Shown piece after piece: positions 51,797-60,802 of a DNA stretch of 64,000 bases (positions within the stretch are counted from its first letter, which is position 1; each line of letters opens with the position of its first letter). A program made the translations under genes and the position numbers. The notes beneath the pieces are model-generated. The model searched no databases. It worked only from the letters and a program-made list of their open reading frames with translations, and was not told the DNA's origin. Origin of the DNA: Dasania phycosphaerae (GTDB lineage Bacteria; Pseudomonadota; Gammaproteobacteria; Pseudomonadales; Dasaniaceae); NCBI RefSeq assembly GCF_026891035.1, contig NZ_JAPTGG010000001.1:434001-498000 (forward strand), written 5' to 3'.

Positions 51797-52517
51797 TAAA
51801 TTATTGCTACAACTCACCGCCACCGGCCTCAGCTGCTTAAGCGCAATTGGCTGGGCGCTGCCAGATGATCGCGAGCAACCTATTACCATACAGTCAGACT
51901 CTGCTGAGCAGCGCATAGTCAACGGCAAAGAAACCACCGTCTATAACGGCAGCGTAGAAATGGTACAGGGCAGCCTACAAATTAAAGGCGAGGCGGTAAC
52001 CGTGTTTAGCGAGAACCGCTCCGTTACCAAAATTGTCGCGGTAGGTGACCTGGCTTTTTTTAGCCAGCAAAACGAGGCCGAAAAACCGCCGGTAGAAGCG
52101 CAAGCCAAAACCATAGAATATTTAATCAGCGCCGACACCATAGTATTTTTGGACCAGGCGACACTAACCCAAGGCGCCTCCAGCATTAGCGGCCAACGCA
52201 TAGACTACAACACCAACACCGCCCAAGTTAAAGCCGCTGGCAGCAGCAATGAAAACAACAGCGCCGACAACAGTAACAATAGCGGCCGGGTTAACATGGT
52301 ATTAGAGCCCAAACGCAAAGCCGATGGCACCGAGCCCACTGGCATTGAAAACGCAGCCCCAGCACAAGCAGCCGCTAACGCGCCCCAGACTGAACAGCCC
52401 GCCCCCGCCACTGCTATAGAGCCAGCTCCAACCACAGAAACAGAAACAGAAACAGAAACAGAAACAGAAACAGAAACAGAAAAAAAGGATAGCCATGCCG
52501 ACGCTATTAGCCAGTAA
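51783..52517 (+). CDS. lptA: LPS transport periplasmic bridge protein LptA, with extended acidic tail
   Basis: 244 residues from the ATG 51783; a GTG at 51765 would lengthen it by six. Signal peptide 1-26 (cut near GWA-LPDD), OstA jellyroll about 30-165 (DNREQPITIQSDSAEQRIV-like start, QIKGEAVTVFSENRSVTKIV). The remaining 75-80 residues form a Pro/Ala/Thr/Glu-rich tail ending in eight Thr-Glu pairs and KKDSHADAISQ. E. coli LptA (185 residues) lacks such a tail. The coding end overlaps lptB by 23 bases. Confidence 0.92.
   Translation: MQRLNKLLLQLTATGLSCLSAIGWALPDDREQPITIQSDSAEQRIVNGKETTVYNGSVEMVQGSLQIKGEAVTVFSENRSVTKIVAVGDLAFFSQQNEAEKPPVEAQAKTIEYLISADTIVFLDQATLTQGASSISGQRIDYNTNTAQVKAAGSSNENNSADNSNNSGRVNMVLEPKRKADGTEPTGIENAAPAQAAANAPQTEQPAPATAIEPAPTTETETETETETETETEKKDSHADAISQ
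52434..52481 (+). repeat. Hexanucleotide repeat (ACAGAA)8 in the lptA 3' end
   Basis: Eight exact ACAGAA units encode eight Thr-Glu pairs. The unit is a multiple of three, so copy changes keep frame. It lies immediately upstream of the lptB ribosome-binding site (AAGGA) and start at 52495. Confidence 0.95.
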
Positions 52518-53220
52518 TCTAGCCAAGGCCTATAAAGGCCGGGAAGTGGTTAAAGATGTTTCTCTATCGGTAGAAAGCGGCCAAATCGTTGGCCTGCTGG
52601 GCCCTAACGGCGCCGGTAAAACCACCTGTTTCTATATGATAGTGGGCATAGTCACCGCCGACCGCGGCCGCATTACCCTAGACGATAAAGAACTCACCGG
52701 TCTCTCTATGGGTGGTCGCGCCAGACAAGGCATAGGCTACCTGCCCCAAGAGGCCTCTATTTTCCGCAAGCTCAGCGTGTCCGATAATATTATGGCCATC
52801 TTAGAAACCCGCTCCGAGCTCAGCCGCCAGCAGCGTAAAGCCAAACTAGAAGAGTTACTGCAAGAGCTGCACATCACCCATATACGCGACAGTGCCGGCA
52901 TGGCGCTATCGGGCGGCGAACGTCGCCGGGTAGAAATTGCCCGCGCCCTAGCCACCGAGCCTTCATTTATTTTATTGGACGAACCTTTTGCCGGGGTGGA
53001 CCCCATTTCAGTAGGTGATATTAAAAACATTATTCAACATCTAAAAGATTTAGGCATAGGGGTGTTAATCACCGATCACAATGTGCGCGAAACCCTGAGT
53101 ATCTGCGAAAAAGCCTATATTGTTGGCGAAGGCCATATCATTTCGGAAGGCTCACCGGAAACCGTGCTTAATAACCGAAAAGTGCGCGATATCTATCTAG
53201 GCCATCAGTTTGTTCTATAA
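52495..53220 (+). CDS. lptB: LPS export ABC transporter ATPase LptB
   Basis: 241 residues, cytoplasmic ATPase powering LPS extraction with LptFG. Walker A LLGPNGAGKTTCFYMIVG, Q-loop GYLPQEASIFRKL, signature ALSGGERRRVEIARAL, Walker B FILLDEPFAGVDP, switch His in LITDHNVRETL. Overlaps lptA by 23 bases, so its translation is coupled to the end of lptA. rpoN follows about 200 bases later. Confidence 0.98.
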   Translation: MPTLLASNLAKAYKGREVVKDVSLSVESGQIVGLLGPNGAGKTTCFYMIVGIVTADRGRITLDDKELTGLSMGGRARQGIGYLPQEASIFRKLSVSDNIMAILETRSELSRQQRKAKLEELLQELHITHIRDSAGMALSGGERRRVEIARALATEPSFILLDEPFAGVDPISVGDIKNIIQHLKDLGIGVLITDHNVRETLSICEKAYIVGEGHIISEGSPETVLNNRKVRDIYLGHQFVL

Positions 53221-53425
53221 GCTGTACAGCTTTTAGCCAAAACTTAAGATAAGTATAAAAAAGCGGTATAAATTTTGCGTTCGTATTGCCTATAAGAACC
53301 CGCATAAACTACACTAGCGCTAAGTTGTCCTCATTAATAGCTGGCATAAATGGCCCGCCCTAAGCAGTAAAACTAGCCCTCTTAGGCGCAGCCTCCTTTT
53401 GCGGTAAACGTAATAATTATTCACT

Positions 53426-54931
53426 ATGAAACAATCGCTACAACTTAAAATTGGCCAGCAGCTGACCATGACGCCTCAGCTGCAGCAAGCGATCAAACTA
53501 CTACAGCTTTCCACCCTAGATTTACAACAAGAAATTCAGCAGGCCCTAGAAAGCAACCCCATGCTAGAGGTCAATGAAGAAAGCGAAAACGAAACCGCCC
53601 CCAAAGAAGACGACAAGCAGGCCGAGTTAGTCGACCTCAGCCAGCCCAGCGAAAAAACCAATAGCAAAGAGGCCGACAGCGCAGCGGCCGATGCCGACAG
53701 CGACTGGGCCGAAAATAATATTCCCGACGACCTACCGGTAGACACCAACTGGGATGATGTTTATACCAACAACAGCCCCAACACCAGCTCTGCGCCTGCC
53801 GGTGATAGCGATTATAATTTTGATGCCAACAACAGTGCCGAAGAGTCACTGCAAGATCACCTCTATTGGCAACTCAACCTCACCCGTTTATCCGACTTAG
53901 ACCGCAGTGTTGCCATGGCCATAGTCGATGCCATAGACACTAACGGCCGCCTCACCCTTAGCCCCGAAGACATATTAAGCGGCTTTAGCGAGGAGCACCC
54001 CGAGCTTGAGCTAGACGAAGTGATGGCGGTGTTACACCGAGTACAGCAGTTTGACCCCCCAGGTGTGGCCGCTGCCGACTTACAAGAGTGCCTGCTGATA
54101 CAGCTCAACCAGCTGTCACCCGACACCCCCTGGCTTAAAGAGGCGAAACTGGTGATCACCCGCCACTTGGCCTTATTAGGCAACCGCGATTACGCCCAGC
54201 TTATGCGTCGCAGCAAGCTCAAAGAGCCACAGCTGCAAGCGGTATTAATGCTAATCCAAAGCCTCAACCCCAATCCCGGTGAAACCTTTACCAGCAGCCA
54301 AACCGAATACATAGTGCCCGACGTTTTTGTTAAAAAAATCAAAGGCCGCTGGACCGTAGAGCTCAACCCCGATACGGCGCCCAAACTGAGCATTAATAAC
54401 ACCTACGCCTCAATGGTTAAACGCGCCGACAACAGCAGTGATAACAACTACCTGCGCGACAACCTGCAAGAGGCACGCTGGTTTTTAAAGAGCTTGCAAA
54501 GCCGCAACGAAACCCTAATGAAAGTCGCCACCCGCATCGTCGAACACCAGCGCGGTTTTTTAGACTATGGCGACGAGGCTATGAAGCCCTTGGTACTGCA
54601 CGATATTGCCGAGGCGGTAGAGATGCACGAGTCCACTATCTCGCGGGTCACCACCCAAAAATACATGCATACACCTAGAGGCATTTTTGAGCTGAAGTAT
54701 TTTTTCTCCAGCCATGTCAGCACCGATACCGGTGGCGAGTGTTCCTCTACGGCGATACGGGCGCTGATTAAAAAATTAATCGCCGCCGAAAATACCAAAA
54801 AGCCACTTAGCGACAGTAAAATTACTGCATTGCTGGGCGAGCAGGGCATTAAGGTGGCTCGCCGCACCATAGCCAAATACCGCGAGTCACTTAATATACC
54901 GCCCTCCAATGAGCGCAAGCGGCTTATTTAA
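53426..54931 (+). CDS. rpoN: RNA polymerase sigma-54 factor
   Basis: 501 residues. Region I (MKQSLQLKIGQQLTMTPQLQ, Gln/Leu-rich activator-interacting part), acidic region II (about 50-130, long run of Asp/Glu/Ser), core-binding region, helix-turn-helix region, and the RpoN box ARRTIAKYRE near the C-terminus that reads the -24 element. Followed by hpf-ptsN-rapZ-npr, the classic rpoN cluster. Confidence 0.98.
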   Translation: MKQSLQLKIGQQLTMTPQLQQAIKLLQLSTLDLQQEIQQALESNPMLEVNEESENETAPKEDDKQAELVDLSQPSEKTNSKEADSAAADADSDWAENNIPDDLPVDTNWDDVYTNNSPNTSSAPAGDSDYNFDANNSAEESLQDHLYWQLNLTRLSDLDRSVAMAIVDAIDTNGRLTLSPEDILSGFSEEHPELELDEVMAVLHRVQQFDPPGVAAADLQECLLIQLNQLSPDTPWLKEAKLVITRHLALLGNRDYAQLMRRSKLKEPQLQAVLMLIQSLNPNPGETFTSSQTEYIVPDVFVKKIKGRWTVELNPDTAPKLSINNTYASMVKRADNSSDNNYLRDNLQEARWFLKSLQSRNETLMKVATRIVEHQRGFLDYGDEAMKPLVLHDIAEAVEMHESTISRVTTQKYMHTPRGIFELKYFFSSHVSTDTGGECSSTAIRALIKKLIAAENTKKPLSDSKITALLGEQGIKVARRTIAKYRESLNIPPSNERKRLI

Positions 54932-55136
54932 TTTGATTAATCAAATACTTAAGTAAGCACTTGCGCCCACCCCCAAAAACCTTCTTGGGAATATCACCCG
55001 CTCAGTACGCGCGAATTAAGCAGGCTGCCAAAATTGCGCTAAGCTGAAAGAGACGGCAGCTACCCACTCCCTGATGTATCAAGAGTAGCCACAGCCGTGC
55101 AGCACTAGTTCTTAACCTCGCCTGAAGGAGCCCACG

Positions 55137-55424
55137 ATGCAAATCAATGTTAGCGGTCACCATGTTGAAGTTACTACAGCCCTCAGAGATTACGTCAGCC
55201 AGAAATTTTCCCGCCTAGAACGCCATTTTGATCAAATAACTAATACCAATGTCACTTTAACCGTTGAAAAACTCATCCAAAAAGCAGAAGCTAACGTACA
55301 TGTTGCCGGGGCCGATTTATTTGCCGCCTCCGAGTCAGAAGATATGTATGCAGCTATAGACACACTGACTGACAAACTCGACCGCCAACTGATTAAACAC
55401 AAAGAAAAAGTGAAAAGTTACTAA
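55137..55424 (+). CDS. hpf: Ribosome hibernation promoting factor, short form
   Basis: 95 residues. S30AE family: MQINVSGHHVEVTTALRDYV, FDQITNTNVTLTVEKLIQKA, MYAAIDTLTDKLDRQLIKHK. Short HPF works with RMF to form 100S ribosome dimers in stationary phase. Start follows AAGGAG. A gap of 205 bases separates it from rpoN. Confidence 0.96.
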   Translation: MQINVSGHHVEVTTALRDYVSQKFSRLERHFDQITNTNVTLTVEKLIQKAEANVHVAGADLFAASESEDMYAAIDTLTDKLDRQLIKHKEKVKSY

Positions 55425-55466
55425 CCCATAAACCCAAGAACATTCACACAGTACTCGCGAAAACCT

Positions 55467-55916
55467 ATGTCTTTATCTTCCATTCTTACCCTTGAGCGCA
55501 CCCTTTGCGGTGCCGAAGGGCGCAGCAAGAAGCGCGTCCTAGAAACCACATGCCAATTTATCTGCCAGGATGTGCTGTCACTCGATAGTGAGGATTTATG
55601 CGATAAGATCAGCGCTCGCGAGCAATTGGGCAGCACCGGCTTGGGCCATGGCATCGCCATACCCCACTGCCGCATAGACAACTGCAGCAGCATTACCGGC
55701 GCCCTTATTAAGCTGGAGCACCCGGTAGACTTTGACGCCATAGATGGCGAGGCAGTAGACATACTGTTTGTGCTTATCGTGCCCGACGAGGCCCACGATG
55801 AGCACTTGGCGGTATTAGCCACCCTAGCCAAACTGTTTAGCGACTTGGATTTTTGCCAGCAATTACGCGATGCTAAAACCAGCCAAGAGCTATTTCAAAT
55901 TGCCATTAACGCCTAG
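55467..55916 (+). CDS. ptsN: Nitrogen regulatory PTS enzyme IIA (EIIA-Ntr)
   Basis: 149 residues. Phospho-accepting His67 in GLGHGIAIPHCRID. Central domain with DFDAIDGEAVDILFVLIVPD. Final member of the nitrogen-PTS chain (PtsP, NPr, EIIA-Ntr), which controls potassium uptake and other functions by family knowledge. Its partner NPr is encoded two genes later. Confidence 0.96.
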   Translation: MSLSSILTLERTLCGAEGRSKKRVLETTCQFICQDVLSLDSEDLCDKISAREQLGSTGLGHGIAIPHCRIDNCSSITGALIKLEHPVDFDAIDGEAVDILFVLIVPDEAHDEHLAVLATLAKLFSDLDFCQQLRDAKTSQELFQIAINA

Positions 55917-55984
55917 GTCACTAGCGCCTAAAAGCCAAACCGCAACCAACATCAGCCCAATACAGGGCCAACAACAGGAGAACC

Positions 55985-56848
55985 ATGAGGCTAATCATCA
56001 TCAGTGGCCGTTCCGGCTCAGGTAAAAGTAGCGCCCTCAACTTATTAGAGGACGAAGGCTATTACTGCATAGATAACTTACCGGTAGCACTGATTCCCGA
56101 CCTAGTCACTCACCTCAAAAAAGGCGGCCACCCCTCGGGTGATAAAGTTGCCCTGTGCATAGATGCTCGCAACAGCAGCAGCGACTTAACCGTGCTGACC
56201 TATTTGGTAGAGGGCGAACATCCCGGCGTAGATATAGAAGTTATTTACCTGGATGCCGACAACGACAAGCTGATTAAACGCTTTAGCGAAACTCGCCGCC
56301 GCCACCCACTAAGCAATAAAGAGATAGGCTTAGCCGAGGCTATTAACCGCGAACAAAAAATGCTGGAGCCCATAGCCAATATCGCCACATTGACCATAGA
56401 TTCCAGCGATATGAGCTTGCACGATTTGCGCGATGCCATTAAGTCGCGCTTAGTCGACAAAAAAGGTAGCAGCATCTCCATACAATTTCAGTCCTTTGGT
56501 TTTAAACACCGCATCCCCAATGATGCCGACCTGGTTTACGATATACGCATACTGCCCAACCCACACTGGGACCCAGCCCTGCGTATACTCACCGGCTTAG
56601 ATCAACCGGTGATAGACTTTTTAGATGGCCAAGCGCAAGTCGACAGCATGTATGAAGATATACGCGGCTACCTGGAGAAATGGCTGCCCGCCTACCAAGA
56701 CAGCAACCGCAGCTATATCACCATCGCCATAGGTTGCACCGGCGGCCAACATAGGTCAGTGTATATGGTCGAGCGGCTGGCTAAGTATTTCGCCAGCCGT
56801 TTTGATAACGTGCAAGTTCGCCACCGCGAAATGCCCAAGCAGAACTAA
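55985..56848 (+). CDS. rapZ: RNase adapter protein RapZ
   Basis: 287 residues. N-terminal P-loop ISGRSGSGKSSALNLLED (residues 5-22) and Walker B-like region IEVIYLDADND, C-terminal RNA-binding domain with SFGFKHRIPNDADLVYDIR, RILPNPHWDP and AIGCTGGQHRSVYMVERLA. In enterobacteria RapZ delivers the sRNA GlmZ to RNase E to tune glucosamine-6-phosphate synthesis; whether GlmZ-like RNAs exist here cannot be seen. Confidence 0.97.
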   Translation: MRLIIISGRSGSGKSSALNLLEDEGYYCIDNLPVALIPDLVTHLKKGGHPSGDKVALCIDARNSSSDLTVLTYLVEGEHPGVDIEVIYLDADNDKLIKRFSETRRRHPLSNKEIGLAEAINREQKMLEPIANIATLTIDSSDMSLHDLRDAIKSRLVDKKGSSISIQFQSFGFKHRIPNDADLVYDIRILPNPHWDPALRILTGLDQPVIDFLDGQAQVDSMYEDIRGYLEKWLPAYQDSNRSYITIAIGCTGGQHRSVYMVERLAKYFASRFDNVQVRHREMPKQN

Positions 56849-56884
56849 GCAATAACAACAATGAACCCGAGCAATTGCGCCACC

Positions 56885-57154
56885 ATGATTACTTGCCACA
56901 CCACCATTATTAATAAACTGGGCTTACACGCCCGTGCCGCCGCTAAATTTGTCTCTACTGCCAGCGCCTATGGTTGCGATATACAGGTGGGTAAGGACGG
57001 CCAGTACGTCAACGGTAAAAGCATTATGTCAGTGATGATGCTGGCTGCCAGCAAAGGCACCGAGCTGGAGCTGCAATTTGATGGTGACGATGCCGAACAG
57101 GCGCAAGCCGCCCTATTAGAGCTAATCAACAATCGCTTTGATGAGGCCGAGTAA
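56885..57154 (+). CDS. ptsO: HPr-like phosphocarrier NPr
   Basis: 89 residues from the ATG 56885, which places the active-site histidine of KLGLHARAAAKFV at position 15, as in HPr. An ATG at 56861 would add eight residues; neither has a strong ribosome-binding site. Serine 46-like region NGKSIMSVMMLAA. Ends ALLELINNRFDEAE. Transfers phosphate to EIIA-Ntr (ptsN). Confidence 0.93.
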   Translation: MITCHTTIINKLGLHARAAAKFVSTASAYGCDIQVGKDGQYVNGKSIMSVMMLAASKGTELELQFDGDDAEQAQAALLELINNRFDEAE

Positions 57155-57309
57155 AACTCCCTCTCCAAAAACCGCTAAGCGTTCGCTAATTCCCGCTAAA
57201 TACATATATTAAGTTGTTGAATTACATAGTTTTCTGGATAATCACTGGCAGTCACCTAAACTGCGCTTAGCCTACTCCCTGCGCCACCGCGCGATGACCC
57301 GGAGACCCT

Positions 57310-58668
57310 ATGTCCCAAAATGCCGAACACAAATCCGCCAACTACAACTTGGATGAATTAACCCAAGCGCTCAATAGCGGAACGTTTATTCAGACCCGCC
57401 GCATGCTTAACAGCCTGCCGCGTACTGAAGTGGCACATATGATAGAGTCCTCGCCCCCCAAAACCCGGGCGGTGTTATGGCAGCTGATTAACTCTGATAT
57501 AGAAGGTGAAATACTGCCCCACCTCAGTGATGAGGTGCAGTCACAAATCTTAAGCCAAATGGACACCAACGAGGTGGTGGCCGCCATCGAAGGCTTGGAG
57601 CCCGATGACCTCGCCGATATTTTGCAGCAATTGCCTAATCAGGTAATACGCGAAGTACTGGACTCCATGGACCACCAAGACCGCCAGCGCATAGAGCAGG
57701 TCATGTCCTACCCCGAGGACACCGCCGGCGGCCTGATGAACACCGACGTCATCACCGTGCGCCCTACCATCACCCTGGATGTAGTCGCCCGCTATTTGCG
57801 CCGCCACGATGAGCTGCCAGAGATGACCGACAACCTCTATGTGGTCAGCCGCCGCGACGAATTTATCGGCTTACTGCCTCTGCGCAAACTACTGGTATCC
57901 GACCCCAGCATTACCGTGCGCGAGGTGATGAACACCGACGTCACTCCCATACACGCCGACGTAGACGACAGCGAAGTAGCCCAGCTGTTTGAGCGCCACG
58001 ATTTAATCTCCGCCCCCGTGGTAAACACTGAGGGCCAGCTGCTGGGCCGCATCACCATCGATGACGTGTTAGATGTAATACGCGAAGACGCCGACCACTC
58101 GCTAATGAGCATGGCCGGTTTAGGCGAAGACGAAGATACCTTCTCGCCCTTTAGTAAAGCTGCGCCGCGCCGCGCTATATGGCTGGGCATTAATTTGCTC
58201 ACCGCCTTTGCCGCCTCGGCGGTGATTAATCTGTTTCAGGGCACCATCGATAAAGTGGTGGCCCTAGCCGTACTCATGCCCATAGTTGCCAGCATGGGTG
58301 GCGTGGCTGGCACCCAGACCCTTACCGTAGTGATACGGGGTATGGCCATGGGCCATATAGGCAGCAACAACAGCGGCTGGCTAATCAATCGTGAATTACT
58401 GGTAGGCTTTGCCAACGGCCTATGCTGGGCCTTAGTCGTGGCTGTAGTGGCCATGCTCTGGTTTAACGATACCACCATAGGGGCTATTATCGCCGCCGCT
58501 ATGCTAATCAATCTAGTTACCGCCGCCCTAGCCGGCGCGGTGCTGCCACTGCTGCTGAAAAAAATGAATATAGACCCGGCCTTAGCCGGCAGTGTTGCCC
58601 TCACCACCGTAACCGATGTGGTAGGCTTCTTATCCTTCTTGGGGCTGGCAACCCTGGCTTACGCGTAA
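57310..58668 (+). CDS. mgtE: Magnesium transporter MgtE
   Basis: 452 residues. N-terminal helical superhelix (about 15-135, EGLEPDDLADILQQLPNQV), a CBS pair (about 140-260) that senses cytosolic Mg2+, a connecting helix, and five membrane helices (about 285-450) with the pore signature PIVASMGGVAGTQTLTVVIR. Gated Mg2+ channel by family knowledge. Confidence 0.96.
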   Translation: MSQNAEHKSANYNLDELTQALNSGTFIQTRRMLNSLPRTEVAHMIESSPPKTRAVLWQLINSDIEGEILPHLSDEVQSQILSQMDTNEVVAAIEGLEPDDLADILQQLPNQVIREVLDSMDHQDRQRIEQVMSYPEDTAGGLMNTDVITVRPTITLDVVARYLRRHDELPEMTDNLYVVSRRDEFIGLLPLRKLLVSDPSITVREVMNTDVTPIHADVDDSEVAQLFERHDLISAPVVNTEGQLLGRITIDDVLDVIREDADHSLMSMAGLGEDEDTFSPFSKAAPRRAIWLGINLLTAFAASAVINLFQGTIDKVVALAVLMPIVASMGGVAGTQTLTVVIRGMAMGHIGSNNSGWLINRELLVGFANGLCWALVVAVVAMLWFNDTTIGAIIAAAMLINLVTAALAGAVLPLLLKKMNIDPALAGSVALTTVTDVVGFLSFLGLATLAYA

Positions 58669-58684
58669 TTAACATAGGCACAAC

Positions 58685-59197
58685 ATGAACCAATGGTATG
58701 ACGACGAAGATGAACAAGATCTTCCCCCCAGCAAATCTGAACTCAAGCGCGAAATGCACGCCCTACAAGAACTGGGCGGCAAAATTGTTAAGCTCAGCAG
58801 CGGCCAATACGCCACCATTCCGCTGGCAGGCATTTTAAAAGAAGCCATAGACACCGCCCGCCGCATCAAAAGCCGCGAGGGCCTGCGCCGACAAATGCAA
58901 TACATAGGCAAGCTATTACGCGAAACCGATATAGGCCCCATAGAGCAAGCTTTTATTGAATTGGAAAATGGCCGCATCAACGCCGCCAAACGTTTTCAGG
59001 CCTTAGAACAATGGCGCGACGAGCTCATTGCCCAAGGCCCTAATGCGATAGAAACGGTGATAGCCAAACACCCACAGGCCGACCGCCAACACCTGCGGCA
59101 ATTAATACTGCAAGCAAACCGGGAGCAAAAAGCCAACAAACCACCGGCAGCTGCGCGTAAAATATTTAAATATTTGCGTGAGTTAGATGAAGGGTAA
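58685..59197 (+). CDS. darP: Ribosome biogenesis factor DarP (YjgA, DUF615)
   Basis: 170 residues, helical and highly charged. Family signatures: PPSKSELKREMHALQELG, DTARRIKSREGLRRQMQYIG, LEQWRDELI and a C-terminal KIFKYLRELDEG. Associates with pre-50S particles in E. coli. 16 bases after mgtE. Confidence 0.94.
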   Translation: MNQWYDDEDEQDLPPSKSELKREMHALQELGGKIVKLSSGQYATIPLAGILKEAIDTARRIKSREGLRRQMQYIGKLLRETDIGPIEQAFIELENGRINAAKRFQALEQWRDELIAQGPNAIETVIAKHPQADRQHLRQLILQANREQKANKPPAAARKIFKYLRELDEG

Positions 59198-59445
59198 TAC
59201 ACAGCCTCGTTTTAACTAAAAAAGCCAACAGCAGCACTACAGCTTCATAGGCTTGCTGTGCACGCTCTTTACTTGGCCCCAGTTCCCCTTGCAGCAAGAT
59301 AGCTGCTTATCAAACGCGCCGCTCATACGCCCAGCAGGCCCGGCGCAGCTTTGCTTACCCATGCCCCCGCAATTCTCAGCAAGCTACCCGCTTATTTGTA
59401 CTACCCTAACAAGGCCATAATTAAGAATAATCATGGAGCAACTGT

Positions 59446-60723
59446 ATGAAGCCATTACTGCTTAGCCTCATTGTTTTACTCAGCTTAACTGCTAACGTAC
59501 TCGCCAATAGCGAGCCACTTATTTATATCAAGGCTGGCACGCTTATCGAAGTAGTTAACGGCAAAGTTTTAAAGCAACAACTTATCACCATACAAGGCGA
59601 ACATATTATTGCCGTAGCGCCTACCAAATCAGCCACCCTGGACCCACAAGCACAGCTTATAGACCTCAGCGCTTACACCGTAATGCCGGGGCTAATGGAT
59701 TCCCACACTCACCTGCTCTCCTCCATGGTCTGGGGCTACGACAGCCTGGCGCTATCCGATGACAGGCTGCTGATACACGGAGTGGTCAATGCTGAAAAAA
59801 CCTTGCTAGCAGGTTACACCAGCGTACGCGATGTAGGCGCACCCGGCTTTGCCGATGTCGCCCTGCGCGATGCCATCAATGCCGGTGAAATACCCGGCCC
59901 CCGTATGCTGGTTTCCGGCCCCGCCTTAGGGATTACCGGCGGCCACTGCGACAACAACATGCTGCCCATAGACTATCAAGTACAAGCCGAGGCAGTAGCC
60001 AATGGCCCTTGGGCTGCGCGCGCCATGGTACGCAAAAACATTAAATACGGTGCCGACCTCATCAAGTTTTGCGGCACGGGCGGGGTATTTTCTAAGGGCA
60101 CTAAAGTCGGTGCCCAGCAATACACCCTGGAAGAAATGCGCGCCATTATTGACGAAGCCCACATGGCCGGTAAAAAAGTGGCCGTACATGCCCACGGTAC
60201 TGCGGGCATAAAAACCGCCATAAAAGCCGGTGCCGACAGCATAGAGCACGCCAGCTTTTTAGATGAGGAAGCGATTAAGCTAGCCAAAAAACACGGCACG
60301 TATTTGTCCATGGATATCTATAACGATGACTTTATACTGCAAGAAGGTGCCAAGTTTGGCATGACTGAGGAGTCCCTAGCCAAAGAAAAACACCTAGGCC
60401 TAACCCAAAGGCAAAGCTTTCAAAAAGCGGTAAAAGCAGGCGTTAATATCGCCTATGGTACCGATGCCGGTGTTTACCCCAATGGCGAAAACGGCAAGCA
60501 AATGGCCAAGATGGTGGAATGGGGCATGTCAGCTATGCAAGCCGTGCAAACCGCCACCTTACATACCGCCACCTTATTTGGCAGCCAGCAACAAACCGGT
60601 GCCATCACTGCGGGCAGGCTGGCCGATATTATTGCGATTAAGGGCGATCCCCTAAAAGATTTATCGCTATTCACTCAAGTAAGCTTTGTCATGAAAGGGG
60701 GCAAAATTTACAAACAGCCTTAG
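59446..60723 (+). CDS. Exported metal-dependent amidohydrolase (Xaa-Pro dipeptidase/imidazolonepropionase-like)
   Basis: 425 residues with a signal peptide (1-20, cut at VLA-NSE). TIM-barrel amidohydrolase: metal ligands His87 and His89 in MDSHTHLL, likely carboxylated Lys in GADLIKFCGTGG, His in VAVHAHGTAG, and Asp in AYGTDAGVYPNG. The C-terminal beta-sandwich GAITAGRLADIIAIKGDPL is typical. Related proteins cleave dipeptides or hydrolyse N-acyl amino acids; the substrate here is unknown. Stands alone. Confidence 0.88.
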   Translation: MKPLLLSLIVLLSLTANVLANSEPLIYIKAGTLIEVVNGKVLKQQLITIQGEHIIAVAPTKSATLDPQAQLIDLSAYTVMPGLMDSHTHLLSSMVWGYDSLALSDDRLLIHGVVNAEKTLLAGYTSVRDVGAPGFADVALRDAINAGEIPGPRMLVSGPALGITGGHCDNNMLPIDYQVQAEAVANGPWAARAMVRKNIKYGADLIKFCGTGGVFSKGTKVGAQQYTLEEMRAIIDEAHMAGKKVAVHAHGTAGIKTAIKAGADSIEHASFLDEEAIKLAKKHGTYLSMDIYNDDFILQEGAKFGMTEESLAKEKHLGLTQRQSFQKAVKAGVNIAYGTDAGVYPNGENGKQMAKMVEWGMSAMQAVQTATLHTATLFGSQQQTGAITAGRLADIIAIKGDPLKDLSLFTQVSFVMKGGKIYKQP

Positions 60724-60802
60724 CCGGTCCAAACCTTGCCTTCGCCACGCCCCTACTCTTTAATAACCGCACAATTAATAAAGGCCGCAGCTAAGGCAAA
60801 AC

